A DNA stretch of 64,000 nt, taken from Pythium myriotylum (taxonomy: Eukaryota; Oomycota; Peronosporomycetes; Pythiales; Pythiaceae). Position 1 is the stretch's first letter. Each line of letters starts with the position of its first letter. Under the pieces are notes generated by a model. That model had not been told where the DNA came from, did not search any database, and was given only the letters and a program-made list of their open reading frames with translations. The position numbers were made by a program, and so were the translations under genes. Where the stretch lies: assembly GCA_023091665.1 (NCBI GenBank), contig JALJCQ010000012.1, positions 1,054,001 to 1,118,000 on the forward strand. Reading direction: 5' to 3'. Shown one piece after another: positions 1-10,473 of this stretch.

Positions 1-1144
1 GCTTGACGAAAGATGAGGCACCAGTGGCAATGCACTTCCCTGTCTCGGTGCCAGCGACGGTCGCGAAAGACCAGCACGAGCCGCACTGTCCCTGGTTCTG
101 CACCGGCGGCATGCACTTGTGCTTCGACCAATCTACACCAGTGCCGTCACCGCCGATCTCGCCACTTTCGTTTGAGGCCGGAGCTGGCGCCGCTCCAGGT
201 GCGTCGGTTGGAGCGACCGGAAGGGGGTTGATTGGAGCGACTGGGCCCGACGGTGTGTCAGACGGTGCCACAGGGCCCGACGGGGAATCTGGGGCGGGGG
301 CTGGAGCAGGCTCCGGAGCGGGCGCTGGGGCAGGAGCCGGCGCTGGAGCTGGGGCTGGGGCTGGTGCAGGGGCAGGTCGCGGGCGGCGGTTTGAAGGGCG
401 ACCGTTTGGGCGGGAACCGGAGTTTGATGGAGTTGAATTTGGACCAAAAGGCTGCTGGCCGTTGCTTGGGCCATAGTTGGTGTTGATCCAGTCCATGATA
501 TCCTGGAAGTTGAAGCTGTATCCCTGGTTCGCGGACAATTCGTTTTTGGCGCCGGACGATTGGCCTTGACCTCTGCTGCTGCCTTGGTTTCCACCCCAGC
601 TGCCGCCCCAGTTGCCCCAGTACTTTGAGAATCCATCGCCGAAGCTGAATGCATGTGCGCGGCCGTTACCGTTGCTGTTATCGGTGCTCGGAGCGCTTGC
701 GGCGCCGTCGGCCTCGCCACCAAGCATGTTGTCCCCGTTTGCGCGGTATCGCAGCTGGCGACCACCTCCGGCGAGGTACGAGTTCTTGATGTACTTGGAG
801 AACTCGTCAGTCGTCAAGAGCGAGAACGGCGAGTCGGTCGAGAAGATGGCGCCCGGGTTCGTCTTCTTGAGCTCGTCGACGAGCTCCTTGGCCATGAAGA
901 AGCGCTGCTTGCGGTCCTCGGCCACCTCGTCGGCGTCGCGCGACTCGGCCTGCGGGAGCCAGCCATTCTCCTTGGCGTCGTCTCCGTACTTGCTCATCCA
1001 GGCGTCGAGCTCATCGGCCACGGCGTCCTTCTGCTCGAGGTACCGCTCGTAGTTGATGCCGGCATGCATGGGGCGCGCCTCGCTCAGGCGCGCGGCCAGC
1101 ACGAGCGCCGCACAGGCGTGGAGCAGCGTCGCAGCGGGCTTCAT
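1..1144 (-). CDS. Papain-like cysteine protease (C1A), 3' end outside window
   Basis: Partial gene; translation starts at ATG 1144 and runs off the left edge after about 381 codons. Residues 1-23 form a signal peptide, followed by the RPMHAGINYERYL block shared with three other C1A genes here. An I29-like propeptide (about residues 25-110, with RKQRFFMAKELV and FSTDSPF) is followed by a Gly/Asn/Gln-rich segment, a Pro-Ala dipeptide tract and the start of the catalytic domain, which reaches the active-site Cys in QGQCGSCWSF near position 80. The His and Asn of the triad lie outside the window. A secreted endopeptidase is expected from the family. It is divergently paired with the gene at 2754, with which it shares a 240-nt identical propeptide segment. 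Confidence 0.9.
   Translation of the reverse strand, partial: MKPAATLLHACAALVLAARLSEARPMHAGINYERYLEQKDAVADELDAWMSKYGDDAKENGWLPQAESRDADEVAEDRKQRFFMAKELVDELKKTNPGAIFSTDSPFSLLTTDEFSKYIKNSYLAGGGRQLRYRANGDNMLGGEADGAASAPSTDNSNGNGRAHAFSFGDGFSKYWGNWGGSWGGNQGSSRGQGQSSGAKNELSANQGYSFNFQDIMDWINTNYGPSNGQQPFGPNSTPSNSGSRPNGRPSNRRPRPAPAPAPAPAPAPAPAPAPAPEPAPAPAPDSPSGPVAPSDTPSGPVAPINPLPVAPTDAPGAAPAPASNESGEIGGDGTGVDWSKHKCMPPVQNQGQCGSCWSFATVAGTETGKCIATGASSFVK
824..1063. repeat. Inverted duplicate, arm 1 (identical to 2817-3056)
   Basis: Read on the minus strand, this stretch of the propeptide coding region is identical, base for base over 240 nt, to 2817-3056 on the plus strand. Flanking propeptide and linker sequence diverges at once, so the identity is a bounded tract rather than a uniformly recent duplication. 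Confidence 0.9.
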
Positions 1145-2753
1145 GGTCCTGCTCTTTGTGGTTACTCGGCAAATTGTGGAATGAGCTGCTCAGGAGATGC
1201 GACCGCCGTAGGACAACGCTATCCAGACCAGCACTCCTGACAAGGCATCTGCCCGCGGCATCTGGTCGGAGGGCTTCAACGTTGGTCAACAGTGTCTCCG
1301 CACGACGGAAGGTGGGGAACTTGAACCGCTTGGGGCGTCAGCGGCGTCTTCTCCAAGTCCACCTGTTCAGAACTGGTACATTCTGCCTCTCACAACGGTA
1401 CACACTGGAGATACACTGGACTTTTCCCATGGGATTGCGAGACGAGTGCAAGATGGAGTCAACGCGAAAGAAAAAGGGCGATCTCAGGAGCGGCATGAGC
1501 GAGGAAAGATGATGGTCCGTTAGTCTGACGAGAGCGAGCACGTGTCGCGAGAGAACACGGCTGGAGACGCGCTGGTGGGTACACTGGAGCTCCCGACGAG
1601 CTCAAGTCGCGTGAGAGGACCACCAGACCCAGGCGAAGGGATCGCCAGGCTCACCAGCGCATTAAGAGGCTGCGTGTGGATATGTGGGTTTCCATTCGCA
1701 AGATGCCGTGCGGAACACAAGGAGGCCGCCGGCGTGGATGGAGGATGGATTGCGCGCAAGCCCACGGTCTGAATCTCTCGCTGGAGCCCTGGGCGCAATC
1801 CTCCAGACGCCGCGAGAGAGAGAGAGAGAGACCGAGTGAGAGCGGAGCTGTCGCCGCAACTGCGCGGAACTCTCGCGAGATCCAAGTGGCGCCTCGCGAC
1901 ATGGCGTTTGACGAGTTGCTGTAAACACGAACGCAACGCGAACGCTCTGGGTTTCGCGAGCGCGGGAGCCCTGGCAACCGGCCTTGACGGCTTTCATGGA
2001 GCTCTCGCGAGGCTTCGTCAACACAAGGTTGTCCTCTCGATCGCTCTACTCGCGCAGATGGCGGCACGAGTGGATGGCTGCGCCAGGCGTGACCCAGAAG
2101 GCGGCGGCATGTGGAGGGATACCGCATCCTCGTTGAGCTGCGCGCCTTCCGGACAGGCTGTCGCTCGTGGGTGCGGAAGGCTTCAGTGTCACTGACTCGA
2201 CCGATCGCCACGCAAACGTACATACACGACCGAGGACTGACCGCCCTCGCGTTCCGAATCCTGCGCGCGGCAGTCCATGTGCACATCGTGCGACGTATCC
2301 CAACCGTCCAGTACAGTAAGTACACTGCCCAGTCAACCGTGCGTGTGTCATCCACGCGAGCGGTCTCTGATAATCAGTTGCCAGTCGTCGGCTCGTCTAA
2401 TTCGTCGAACGCACCTGCCGCGAGAACGTGTGGCGCCGACTCGTAAAGGCGGCGGCGCGCCACCAGATGGGACGCGCGCCCCGACGCAAACTATTAATGA
2501 CACGCGGGATTCCAGCTGGCGGGTAGGGCGCCGCGCCAGTTGGTCTCGCGGAGAGAGCCGGCTTTCTCCCGCGAGCCACAGTGTTTCTATCGGCGTCGAG
2601 AAATCCGGACGCTCGGAAGGGACAATGCGGCGATGACCGACCCTGCCGCCTGGCGCCCTCAGCTGGGTGAGGATTGTGACCAGGCAGAGGCGAGGCGCCG
2701 CGGGAAGCCGCCGGCGAGAGACACCATTCCGTGATTTCTCCCTCCTCATGATC
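1145..2753. promoter_or_regulatory. Shared 1.6-kb interval between two divergent C1A genes
   Basis: Both flanking protease genes point away from this interval, so it must hold both promoters. It has a short GA dinucleotide run at about 1814-1830. No coding exon with family resemblance was recognised; the open frames inside it lack convincing starts and codon pattern. Confidence 0.4.
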
Positions 2754-4583
2754 ATGAAGAGCGTCGTGAGCTGCGCGCTGCTGGCGCTCGTCCTCGTGGA
2801 CGCGCGCCCCATGCACGCCGGCATCAACTACGAGCGGTACCTCGAGCAGAAGGACGCCGTGGCCGATGAGCTCGACGCCTGGATGAGCAAGTACGGAGAC
2901 GACGCCAAGGAGAATGGCTGGCTCCCGCAGGCCGAGTCGCGCGACGCCGACGAGGTGGCCGAGGACCGCAAGCAGCGCTTCTTCATGGCCAAGGAGCTCG
3001 TCGACGAGCTCAAGAAGACGAACCCGGGCGCCATCTTCTCGACCGACTCGCCGTTCACGCTCATGACCCCTGACGAGTTCTCCAAATACGTCGCCAACTC
3101 GTACATTTCCGCAGGCGGAGCGGGCGCGCGCCACCGTGCGCTGCGCGGACAGGGCTTCGACTGGGAGACCATCCCGGCCGAAGAGCCCGACGCCAAGAGC
3201 CCCGCTAGCAACGGCAACGGCCAAGTGCGCGCGCTCGACCTCAATTCGATTTTTGATGATCTATTTAAGCAGAACGGCCAGGCCGCCGCGAATGGACAGA
3301 GCTGGAACTTCCAGGGCGTGCTCGAGAGCCTGCGCAAGGTCGACTGGCTGTCGCTCTTCGGCTGGCACCATAAGAAGAACGAGACGCCGGCGCCGACTCC
3401 TGCCCCGACGCCTGCCCCGACACCAGCACCGACGCCAGCCGAGACCCCCGCACCAACTTCCGCGCCGGAAACCCAACCGCCTCAGACGGAAGCCCCGCCA
3501 CCGCCGACTGCCGCTCCCGAGTCCGCCGTTGTCGACCCTGTTCCAGCCCCTGCGCCGGAGCCGGCACCAGCTCCTGCTCCCGAACCGGCCCCTGCCCCAG
3601 CACCCGAACCAGCTCCCGCTCCGGCGCCCGAACCAGCTCCCGCTCCGGCGCCCGAACCAGCTCCCGCTCCGGCGCCCGAACCAGCTCCCGCTCCGGCGCC
3701 CGAGCCCGCTCCTGCCCCTGAGCCTGCCCCTGAGCCAGCCCCTGAGCCAGCTCCAGCTCCGGCACCAGAGGCTGACTCCGATGCCGATGCTCCTGCACCC
3801 GAGCCTGCCCCGGCCCCCGCTCCTGAACCTGAGCCGGCTCCGGCACCCGCCCCTGAACCTGCCCCTGAACCAGCTCCAGCGCCTGCACCTGAACCGGCCC
3901 CAGCACCTGCTCCTGCGACGAACGAAGAAGCCGTGATCAGTGGAGATGCCTCCACTGTTGACTGGTCGAAGAACGCGTGCATGCCGCCAATCCAGAACCA
4001 GGGTCAGTGCGGCTCGTGCTGGTCTTTCGCGACGATCGCGGCCATCGAGACGACCAAGTGCATCGTTCAGAACACGGGTTCATACTCGAAGCTCTCGGAA
4101 CAGAACCTTGCGAGCTGCAGCACCCGCAACTACGGCTGCAACGGCGGCGTCCCGGTGTGGGCTATGCAGTACATCATGGAGAACGGCGTTTGTACCGAGC
4201 AGGACGATCCTTACACGTCTGCCAACAACGTCCTCGCTGGATGCAACAGCGGTTGCGCCAAACAGAACCCAGGTGTGAAGGGCATCGGCCGTGCAGAAGA
4301 TGAAGCCAGCCTCCTCAAGGCTGTCGCTAAGAACCCTGTTGTTGTCGCTGTCGCGTCCGGTAACGCCGCGTGGAAGCAGTACAAGGGCGGCGTTATGTCT
4401 TACTGCGAGACCAACAACGTGGACCACGCCGTTCTGGTCGTCGGCTACGACGACTCAACTTTGAAGATCCGCAACTCCTGGGGTACCCAGTGGGGAGAAA
4501 ACGGATATGTTCGTCTCCAGCGCTCCACGGCCGGCAAGGGCACGTGTGAAGTGCTCACTGACATGACTTGGGTGACGTTCTAG
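2754..4583 (+). CDS. Papain-like cysteine protease (C1A) with long Pro-Ala/Glu linker
   Basis: 609 aa from ATG 2754 (another in-frame ATG lies at 2748). Signal peptide about residues 1-17, then RPMHAGINYERYL and an I29-like propeptide to about residue 120. A linker rich in PAPAPEPAP units (about residues 205-395) separates the propeptide from the catalytic domain. That domain begins near VDWSKNACMPPIQ and has QGQCGSCWSF (Cys422), VDHAVLVVGY (His558) and IRNSWGTQWG (Asn574), so the triad and oxyanion Gln are intact. It should be a secreted or vacuolar endopeptidase activated by propeptide removal. The linker contains four near-perfect 24-nt repeats at about 3612-3707. Upstream in-frame codons to 2667 are not needed and precede the signal peptide. 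Confidence 0.95.
   Translation: MKSVVSCALLALVLVDARPMHAGINYERYLEQKDAVADELDAWMSKYGDDAKENGWLPQAESRDADEVAEDRKQRFFMAKELVDELKKTNPGAIFSTDSPFTLMTPDEFSKYVANSYISAGGAGARHRALRGQGFDWETIPAEEPDAKSPASNGNGQVRALDLNSIFDDLFKQNGQAAANGQSWNFQGVLESLRKVDWLSLFGWHHKKNETPAPTPAPTPAPTPAPTPAETPAPTSAPETQPPQTEAPPPPTAAPESAVVDPVPAPAPEPAPAPAPEPAPAPAPEPAPAPAPEPAPAPAPEPAPAPAPEPAPAPAPEPAPAPEPAPEPAPEPAPAPAPEADSDADAPAPEPAPAPAPEPEPAPAPAPEPAPEPAPAPAPEPAPAPAPATNEEAVISGDASTVDWSKNACMPPIQNQGQCGSCWSFATIAAIETTKCIVQNTGSYSKLSEQNLASCSTRNYGCNGGVPVWAMQYIMENGVCTEQDDPYTSANNVLAGCNSGCAKQNPGVKGIGRAEDEASLLKAVAKNPVVVAVASGNAAWKQYKGGVMSYCETNNVDHAVLVVGYDDSTLKIRNSWGTQWGENGYVRLQRSTAGKGTCEVLTDMTWVTF
2817..3056. repeat. Inverted duplicate, arm 2 (identical to 824-1063)
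   Basis: Identical to 824-1063 read on the opposite strand. The first mismatch downstream is at 3057, the first upstream at 2816. It codes for propeptide residues from the MHAG block to STDSPF. Confidence 0.9.
3540..3915 (+). repeat. Pro-Ala-Glu linker repeat tract
   Basis: In-frame repeats coding for PAPAPEPAP-like units within the C1A gene. The clearest block is four copies of a 24-nt unit beginning GCTCCCGCTCCGG at about 3612, 3636, 3660 and 3684. The antisense strand is also open here and reads as poly Gly-Ala; I regard that as a shadow. Confidence 0.85.
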
Positions 4584-4744
4584 AGTGAGTGACAGTCAAT
4601 TAGTAGAAATGAGTAGCGTGCAATGGATGTCGACGAAGTACCAATATCAATGTGATCGACGAATGGTAATGATCTATTCATCCACTGTCGCGCCGTTCCA
4701 ACTCATCTGCAGAACCCAACAGCTCATTCGATGTTGCAACCCTA

Positions 4745-6238
4745 TCAAAACGGCTTGTCTTGGAAGAAGTTGTTGATCATCTCGAAGGTCACCGCAGGCT
4801 GGTCCATGGGCACCATGTGTCCCGCGTCAAAAATGCGGATGAATGCGAGATTGTCGAATGACCGCACCGCACCGGCGTTCGGGTTAGCCTCGGTCACGAA
4901 GACGCGGTTCTCTGCAGCGTTGAACTTCTCCTGACCACTCCACTCAAGTGCCTTGACCCAGGCCTCATTGCCGACCCAGTTGCACATGAGATCTGCATCG
5001 CCGGCGTAGATGAGCACACGGACACCAGCATCCAGAAGCATCTTAACGTTCGGTGCAAACGAGAGCATCTGATCGAGCGTGAAGCGCGCACCGACATCAC
5101 CGTCGCACTCACGCCACGCCTGGGAGTGCTTCGTATCCACCTTCAGCTGCTTAAGCACCTTAGGTGAGTTCAGGTACTTGATGATGTGGTCAAAATGAAA
5201 GCAGTCCATGACGTTCTCCTCGTGGCACTCCTGACGAATATCGTACGGGTTTCGACCGGCCTTCATGTACGGAGCCTCCAAATGCTCACCGCAGTACTCG
5301 AGCGCCTGAATGCATGCGTCCGAATCAGTCTGGCACTTGACGTTGAGCTCATGGCACACGGGCTGCGCAACACGCATGTCGGCGATCTGGGCCTCGTCGA
5401 GCAACGATATGTTGTACGAGTTGAACGCCATGTCGACGCTGAAATCGTACTGCACGATCGGGTCAGTGATGCCGTTGCCAATGGCAATGCCCGCGAGGTT
5501 GATATGGATCGTGCCGTCGCCCTTGAGTCGAAGCGCGTTTCGGTGAGCGATGTAGCTCGCCGCAGCAGGCACGTAGTGGCCGCCGTAGCTTTCACCCGTG
5601 ACGTAGAACTCGCGATCAGCGAGTTCGGGGTGCTTCGTGAGGAACTCCTGCAAGAACCAGAAAATGTTCTCACCCACGTTCTCCTCAGTGCTATCGTACT
5701 CGTTCTTCGGGCCGTACGAGAAGCCGACACCCGTGGGTTGGTCGAGCCAGATCACGTTCGCCTGTCGGTTCCACGAGTACTCGTTGATGGTCGTGCTCAA
5801 ATCTGTCTGGACGTGGCACGGCCCGTTCTCAGCGAGCAGCGCCATCATGCTCGAGCAGCCAGGGCCGCCTGTGAGCCACAGCACGAGCGGGTCCTTGCTC
5901 GGCTCGCTACGCGACTCGACAAACCAGTAGAAGTAGTGGTCGTTCTTCTTGTTGGGCAGCTTGATGTAGCCCGTTTCGTGGTTGGTGAAGCCGCAGAAGA
6001 ACTCTTCGTCCTTGTGCTTCTTGTGCGAGGCCACGCTGTTGCTGACCGTGGCGTCGGGCGCGACAGCGACGCTGGCGGGCTCCTCGCTGGTGACCATGAG
6101 GAACGTCAGCAGCAGCGCGACGCCCGACGCCGCGAGCAGCAGCCCGCGCGCCTGGCGCTGCTGCTTGGACGGGCGGCGCGTCGTGCCCGAGGGCAGACCC
6201 ACGAGGGGCGTAGACTCCGAGAAGACGGCCATCGTCAC
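4745..6238 (-). CDS. Membrane-anchored serine carboxypeptidase (S10)
   Basis: 497 aa from ATG 6238; ATG 6232 is an equally good start. No introns. A short basic cytosolic tail with STPLVG is followed by a hydrophobic anchor (about residues 33-50), so a type II membrane protein is predicted. The S10 domain has WLTGGPGCSS, AENGPC, GESYGGHYVP (Ser217), the Asp motif GDADLMCNW (about residue 416) and GHMVPMDQP (His474). The enzyme would remove C-terminal residues from peptides in the lumen or outside the cell. The usual Asn of the WLNGG motif is Thr. It converges on the C1A gene ending at 4583 and diverges from the TERT gene. Confidence 0.93.
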   Translation of the reverse strand: MTMAVFSESTPLVGLPSGTTRRPSKQQRQARGLLLAASGVALLLTFLMVTSEEPASVAVAPDATVSNSVASHKKHKDEEFFCGFTNHETGYIKLPNKKNDHYFYWFVESRSEPSKDPLVLWLTGGPGCSSMMALLAENGPCHVQTDLSTTINEYSWNRQANVIWLDQPTGVGFSYGPKNEYDSTEENVGENIFWFLQEFLTKHPELADREFYVTGESYGGHYVPAAASYIAHRNALRLKGDGTIHINLAGIAIGNGITDPIVQYDFSVDMAFNSYNISLLDEAQIADMRVAQPVCHELNVKCQTDSDACIQALEYCGEHLEAPYMKAGRNPYDIRQECHEENVMDCFHFDHIIKYLNSPKVLKQLKVDTKHSQAWRECDGDVGARFTLDQMLSFAPNVKMLLDAGVRVLIYAGDADLMCNWVGNEAWVKALEWSGQEKFNAAENRVFVTEANPNAGAVRSFDNLAFIRIFDAGHMVPMDQPAVTFEMINNFFQDKPF

Positions 6239-6512
6239 GGGCAGCGAAGGCCGTCGATCTTCCTTGTGAGACTGGGGACGGTCTCCTCATTCACGTTTTA
6301 CGAAGGTGACGCCAAGTATTCATTGGTCGAAATAAAAATTGGCTCATTTTAATTGGTGGAAAAAGAACGATGAAAGATTTCCGTCAACAAAACATGTCGT
6401 GTACCCTTCTCCAACCGTAACCCAGCAGTCACTCAGGTTTAAGTTCGGTTCAAGTCGCGTCATACGAACTTAGCCGAGTTTTTTCAAGTTCGATTTCCCG
6501 CCGTCGACGACG
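6239..6512. promoter_or_regulatory. Divergent promoter with three CCAAT boxes
   Basis: 274 nt between the S10 start (6238, minus) and the proposed TERT start (6513, plus). ATTGG occurs at 6322-6326, 6338-6342 and 6352-6356, that is three CCAAT boxes on the minus strand with 14-16 nt spacing, 84-118 nt upstream of the S10 start. GCTCATTTTAATT at about 6342 partly resembles the oomycete initiator consensus GCTCATTYYNCAWTTT on the plus strand. The role is inferred. Confidence 0.45.
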
Positions 6513-9500
6513 ATGGAGGTTCTCGGCGAGGAGCGGATGCCTCTGCGCTCGTTTCTGCAACGGTGCGCGACTGGCGACACATCTCATGCGAGTCGCACGT
6601 GCGCGGCGCGACTGACGAGCCGAGTTGGCTTCCTCCTGCCTGTGTAGAGCCGGCGCAGCGTGCGAAAATGAAGCTGTCAGGCGCGAGCTTGAAGTGGCCA
6701 TGCGACGGGCTCATAGCCCCGACTTGAAGCAGCTTTTGAGACATACAGTTGTTTACCACTACTACAAGCAATCGCCTGCGTACCCAAAATTGGCATGGTC
6801 CGTGACACGGTCACTGGAACTGGTGCGTGTGGGCGTGTATTCGGGCTCGAAGATGAGTGACTGATGGAGAAGCACTATTGTCGTAGAGCGAGATCATCGC
6901 CCTTGTTATCGAGCGCCTTTTAACTCGTCGGCGTGTCGATCCCAACGACTCGAATCTGCTGACTCTTGGGTACCGTGAGGTCGCACCAGGCTCCAATGGA
7001 CACCGGGTCACGAGCACAAACTCGGTCATGTGCTACTTCCCCAACACACTCATCAGCACGCTCAGGACGGAAGTGTGGGGGGAGCTGCACGAGCTGATTG
7101 GAGATGATTTGCTCGTGCATCTGCTGCTCAACTACTGCATCTTTGTCAGGGTACCTCAGCCTAGTGGGTCGTTCGTGCAGGTGAGGAAAGCCTATCGGTA
7201 GGCATTTAATCGAGACGCTCATGGTAGTCGTTAGATTGCCGGGAGGAGCCTTCGATGGCTAAAACGTCCAGGCGAAAGTGATGTTAGTACGCGTGCACCA
7301 AAGAAGAGGAAGCAAGCAGTGGGAGTGCAGAAATATGCGCCGCATTCGTTGGACAAGAGAACCGTGTCGATCAATCAAGTGATGTACGCTCGACATTTCC
7401 AGAAACGTCGAATATTGCACCAGACGGATCTGTCTACTGCCGGGCACTCAGGTGGACATATCACTCGCGGGCACGCATCGAGAGTAATCATGGCCATGTT
7501 TCCTGAAGCTGCGGGCCAAAAACGACTCCCTAAACGACTACTGAATCTCATTCCGATTGTACAAGAAATGCTCCAGCGTGCTCATTCAGTAAACATTGAG
7601 GCAATCGTAGCGCGAATGATTCCACTCCAAGCAGAGCTGAGAGATTATCTCCGAGCCCACCAATTTGACGATGCTTTGTTCTCATCAGTCAATATTCTTC
7701 GCAACGCAAACCCCCTGTCTCCATCACTTGCAAGCGCCAATCCGAGCAGAAATCTGAGCAGTCTCATGGACAGAGTTGCTGAAGACGGATACTTGACTCA
7801 AACCGAATCACCGATATCCAAGGAGATTAGGAAGAGGAAACGTCTGCAAAGCGCAGTCACCACTTTGTCAAATAGCTCTGCTGCCGCAACATCGGAGCGC
7901 TCAACGAAGCGAGTTCGATTTGACCATGAACCTCTGAACCGAGAAGAATCGTTCCTAGACTCGTCTCAACTTTCACAGATTCAACGCCACCGCGAGGATA
8001 TAGCCACATTACTGCGGATTACAGTCCCAAAACATCGCGTCAGACGGCTGGTGCGGAAGGTTTTGTCGTCGATTTTGCCGAAGTCCCTGTTTGGGAAGTC
8101 GCCGCCAGTCGAAGAGCAGGCAACGTCCAATTGGTCGAAGCTGAAACTTTTTGGAGATCGATTGGTCCTATCCAGGAAGTACGACAACCTTAGCATCGAC
8201 CAGGTAAGTGATCTGCTGTGTCGTGGTCATGGTTAGCGATCGCTCACTCGGTGAATTTAGGCTGCAGCATCTTTTCGAACAAAGGATGTTGAATGGATGA
8301 ACGGATCGGGGAGATCAACCTGGTATGACTGAATCGCTTTGTTGGACATCGCTTCAGATGTACTGACTTGTTTGTATTACCAGTCCTCCAAATGAGCTAC
8401 GCCGGCGACAGATGATGATGGCACAAATACTAAACTGGGTGTCAAACAATATCCTCTATCCCCTGCTGAGAAACTGTTTCTACATCACGGAGTGTGAAGG
8501 CTCCGCGAATGAAGTATCGTTCTACTCTCGCCAGGTGTGGAGTGTTGTCAGGTACGTGGTTTTTTACGTGCGATACAATGAATATTGTAGCTGATTTTGA
8601 CATCTCTGGGACAGCAACCTAGCTCTGTATGATTTGACGTCATTCGTCTTGCGACCGTGCTCTCCAAACGAGACCGCCCTTGCATCGCATCAGCTTGGTA
8701 TCTCTCGACTCCGACTACTGCCTAAGGTCAATGGAATCCGGCCACTGATGAATCTCTCCGGAAAAATAGCAGGAGCCGACGAATCTGTGAATCGCACACT
8801 CGATATTGCTCATCGTGCCCTCTTGTTCGAGATTGAGCGCCAGTCGAACCGACTGCTTGGTTCCACTGTGCGCAACATGGATGAAATTTTCATGAAGCTT
8901 AGTGTTTACCTGTCTAGGGTTCGCGACTGCAAGCATTGCGCTGGCGAGGGTACAAAACTTTATTGTGTGGCAGTCGACGTAGAGCGGTGCTTTGACACCA
9001 TACGACCCAAAAAGCTGCTCAAAGTGCTGAAGAAAGTGTTCGTCGAGGACGAATACCTCGTTCGTAAGCATTGGGTCTGCAAAGGTGCATACTACAAGAT
9101 GGAACGGCCAGCGTTTCCCTCGGGAGACTTGAGAGAATACGAGAAGCTCGTCAACGACACTGGACGAAAGCGTGACGCTGTTTATGTGGATGGAGTACTG
9201 TATGACTACATCACAAAGTCCAAGCTATTGGCGCTGTTGAAGGAGCATTTGACAGCAAACCAAGTACAAGCAAATGACCATGTTTATCTTCAGCGCCAAG
9301 GTATCCCCCAAGGGTCCGTTCTTTCGACCACGCTGTGCAATCTTTACTACGCAAACTTCGAAAAGCGCGTGATACGCAAGGTGCTGCAAGCAGGAAATTC
9401 GCAATCAACAAGCTGCAGCCATGAGCTGCTGATGCGCTACACTGACGACTTTTTGTTCATATCTACCGATCTTGCTCAAGCTCAGTTATTTGCTGAGGTC

Positions 9501-10473
9501 ATGCATCGTGGAAACAATGATTTCGGCTGCTTCGTGAACCCCACCAAGAGCCGTGTCAACTTCCCAGTAATGACAGTCGGTTCAGATGGAACGGGAATCC
9601 AGATTCCACGGTTCGATGACAGTAATGCCACCGAGGAGTGCCCTGGGGCAGTTGCGTGGTGCGGCGTTCTCTTCGAGCCGACTTCGAGGCAAAGCTTTGT
9701 TAACTATGAAAAGTAAGTGGGCTCAAGATACCCAATGAGTGCTGACTGACACCCTCGCCTTCGCAGACTCAGCTTGAGCACGATTGCAGCTTCGATCCCT
9801 ATAGACGACGCTGCAGCTATTGGGCGAGTTTTTGTAAGCAAAGTACTCTCGGCTGTGCGCCAACGGTGGCATCGTCTCTTCTTCGACCCGAACTCTCTCC
9901 TGCTCTCCACAGTTGAGGTAAGAGCCAATGCAACAGCCTTGGGTACAGTCTCTGACCGGACTTTTGCAAAAGATCAATTTGTATCAAATGTTCTGCCTCG
10001 CCGCCGTGCGGTTCGTCCTGCTCGCGGAGAAACTGCCGTCATGGCACCAACCATTTCTCCTCGCCTGCATCCGGAAGATCCTTGTAAAGACTTCTCGAGG
10101 AATCCTGCGAGCTCTCCACGACACCAGAGCACAGCTCAGTCTGATGGATGGTGGAATCCGGCGGATCGGTCTCCACAGCTTCTCGGTAGTGATTGCAGGC
10201 TCGAGAACCCAACCACGTTCCGGGCAAAGCCAACGTGACCCGATCTCACAGTCACGACGATGGGAGAGGATGCTCGCGCTTATCCACAAAGACCAAGATC
10301 GGCTTCAGACCGAACTCGCACGCATGGCGCTACCTGGGACCTCTGGGAGAACCCCCGATCTCGCGACGCTGGAACGAGACCGCCACAATGCAGTGGTCCA
10401 GCGGTGGATCTCGGCGCTCCGTGCTCACCCAGAATCGAGGGTCGCAATCCGGAATCGGCAGTCCAGACGTTGA
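6513..10473 (+). CDS. TERT: Telomerase reverse transcriptase, nine exons
   Basis: Exons proposed: 6513-6562, 6648-6822, 6887-7180, 7235-8203, 8261-8322, 8384-8551, 8615-9712, 9767-9917, 9973-10473, giving 1155 aa. All joins keep frame and have GT-AG ends. The TEN domain spans exons 2-3 (YFPNTLISTLR, GDDLLVHLL), followed by the RNA-binding domain with motif T (FYSRQVWS). Reverse transcriptase motifs follow: 1 (LRLLPKVNGIRP), A (VAVDVERCFD, Asp694), B' (QGIPQGSVLS), C (RYTDDFLF, Asp850-Asp851), D (GCFVNPTKS) and E (WCGVLF). The C-terminal extension is in exons 8-9. It is the catalytic subunit that copies telomere repeats from an RNA template in the nucleus. Exon 1 and the 55-nt last intron are the least certain parts. 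Confidence 0.9.

Noticed and set aside
1814..1830. GA dinucleotide run as a GAGA-type regulatory element
   Set aside because: It is a short microsatellite; nothing else supports a regulatory role.
3482..3982. Minus-strand Gly-Ala ORF opposite the linker at 3540-3915
   Set aside because: Same cause: it mirrors the Pro-Ala-Glu linker of the plus-strand C1A gene.
9918..9948. A 31-nt intron in TERT (GTAAGA to TACAG)
   Set aside because: It restores frame, but extending to the acceptor at 9972 gives a 55-nt intron with a CTGAC branch site and a gap-free match to the TERT C-terminal segment (INLYQMF). The longer intron is preferred.
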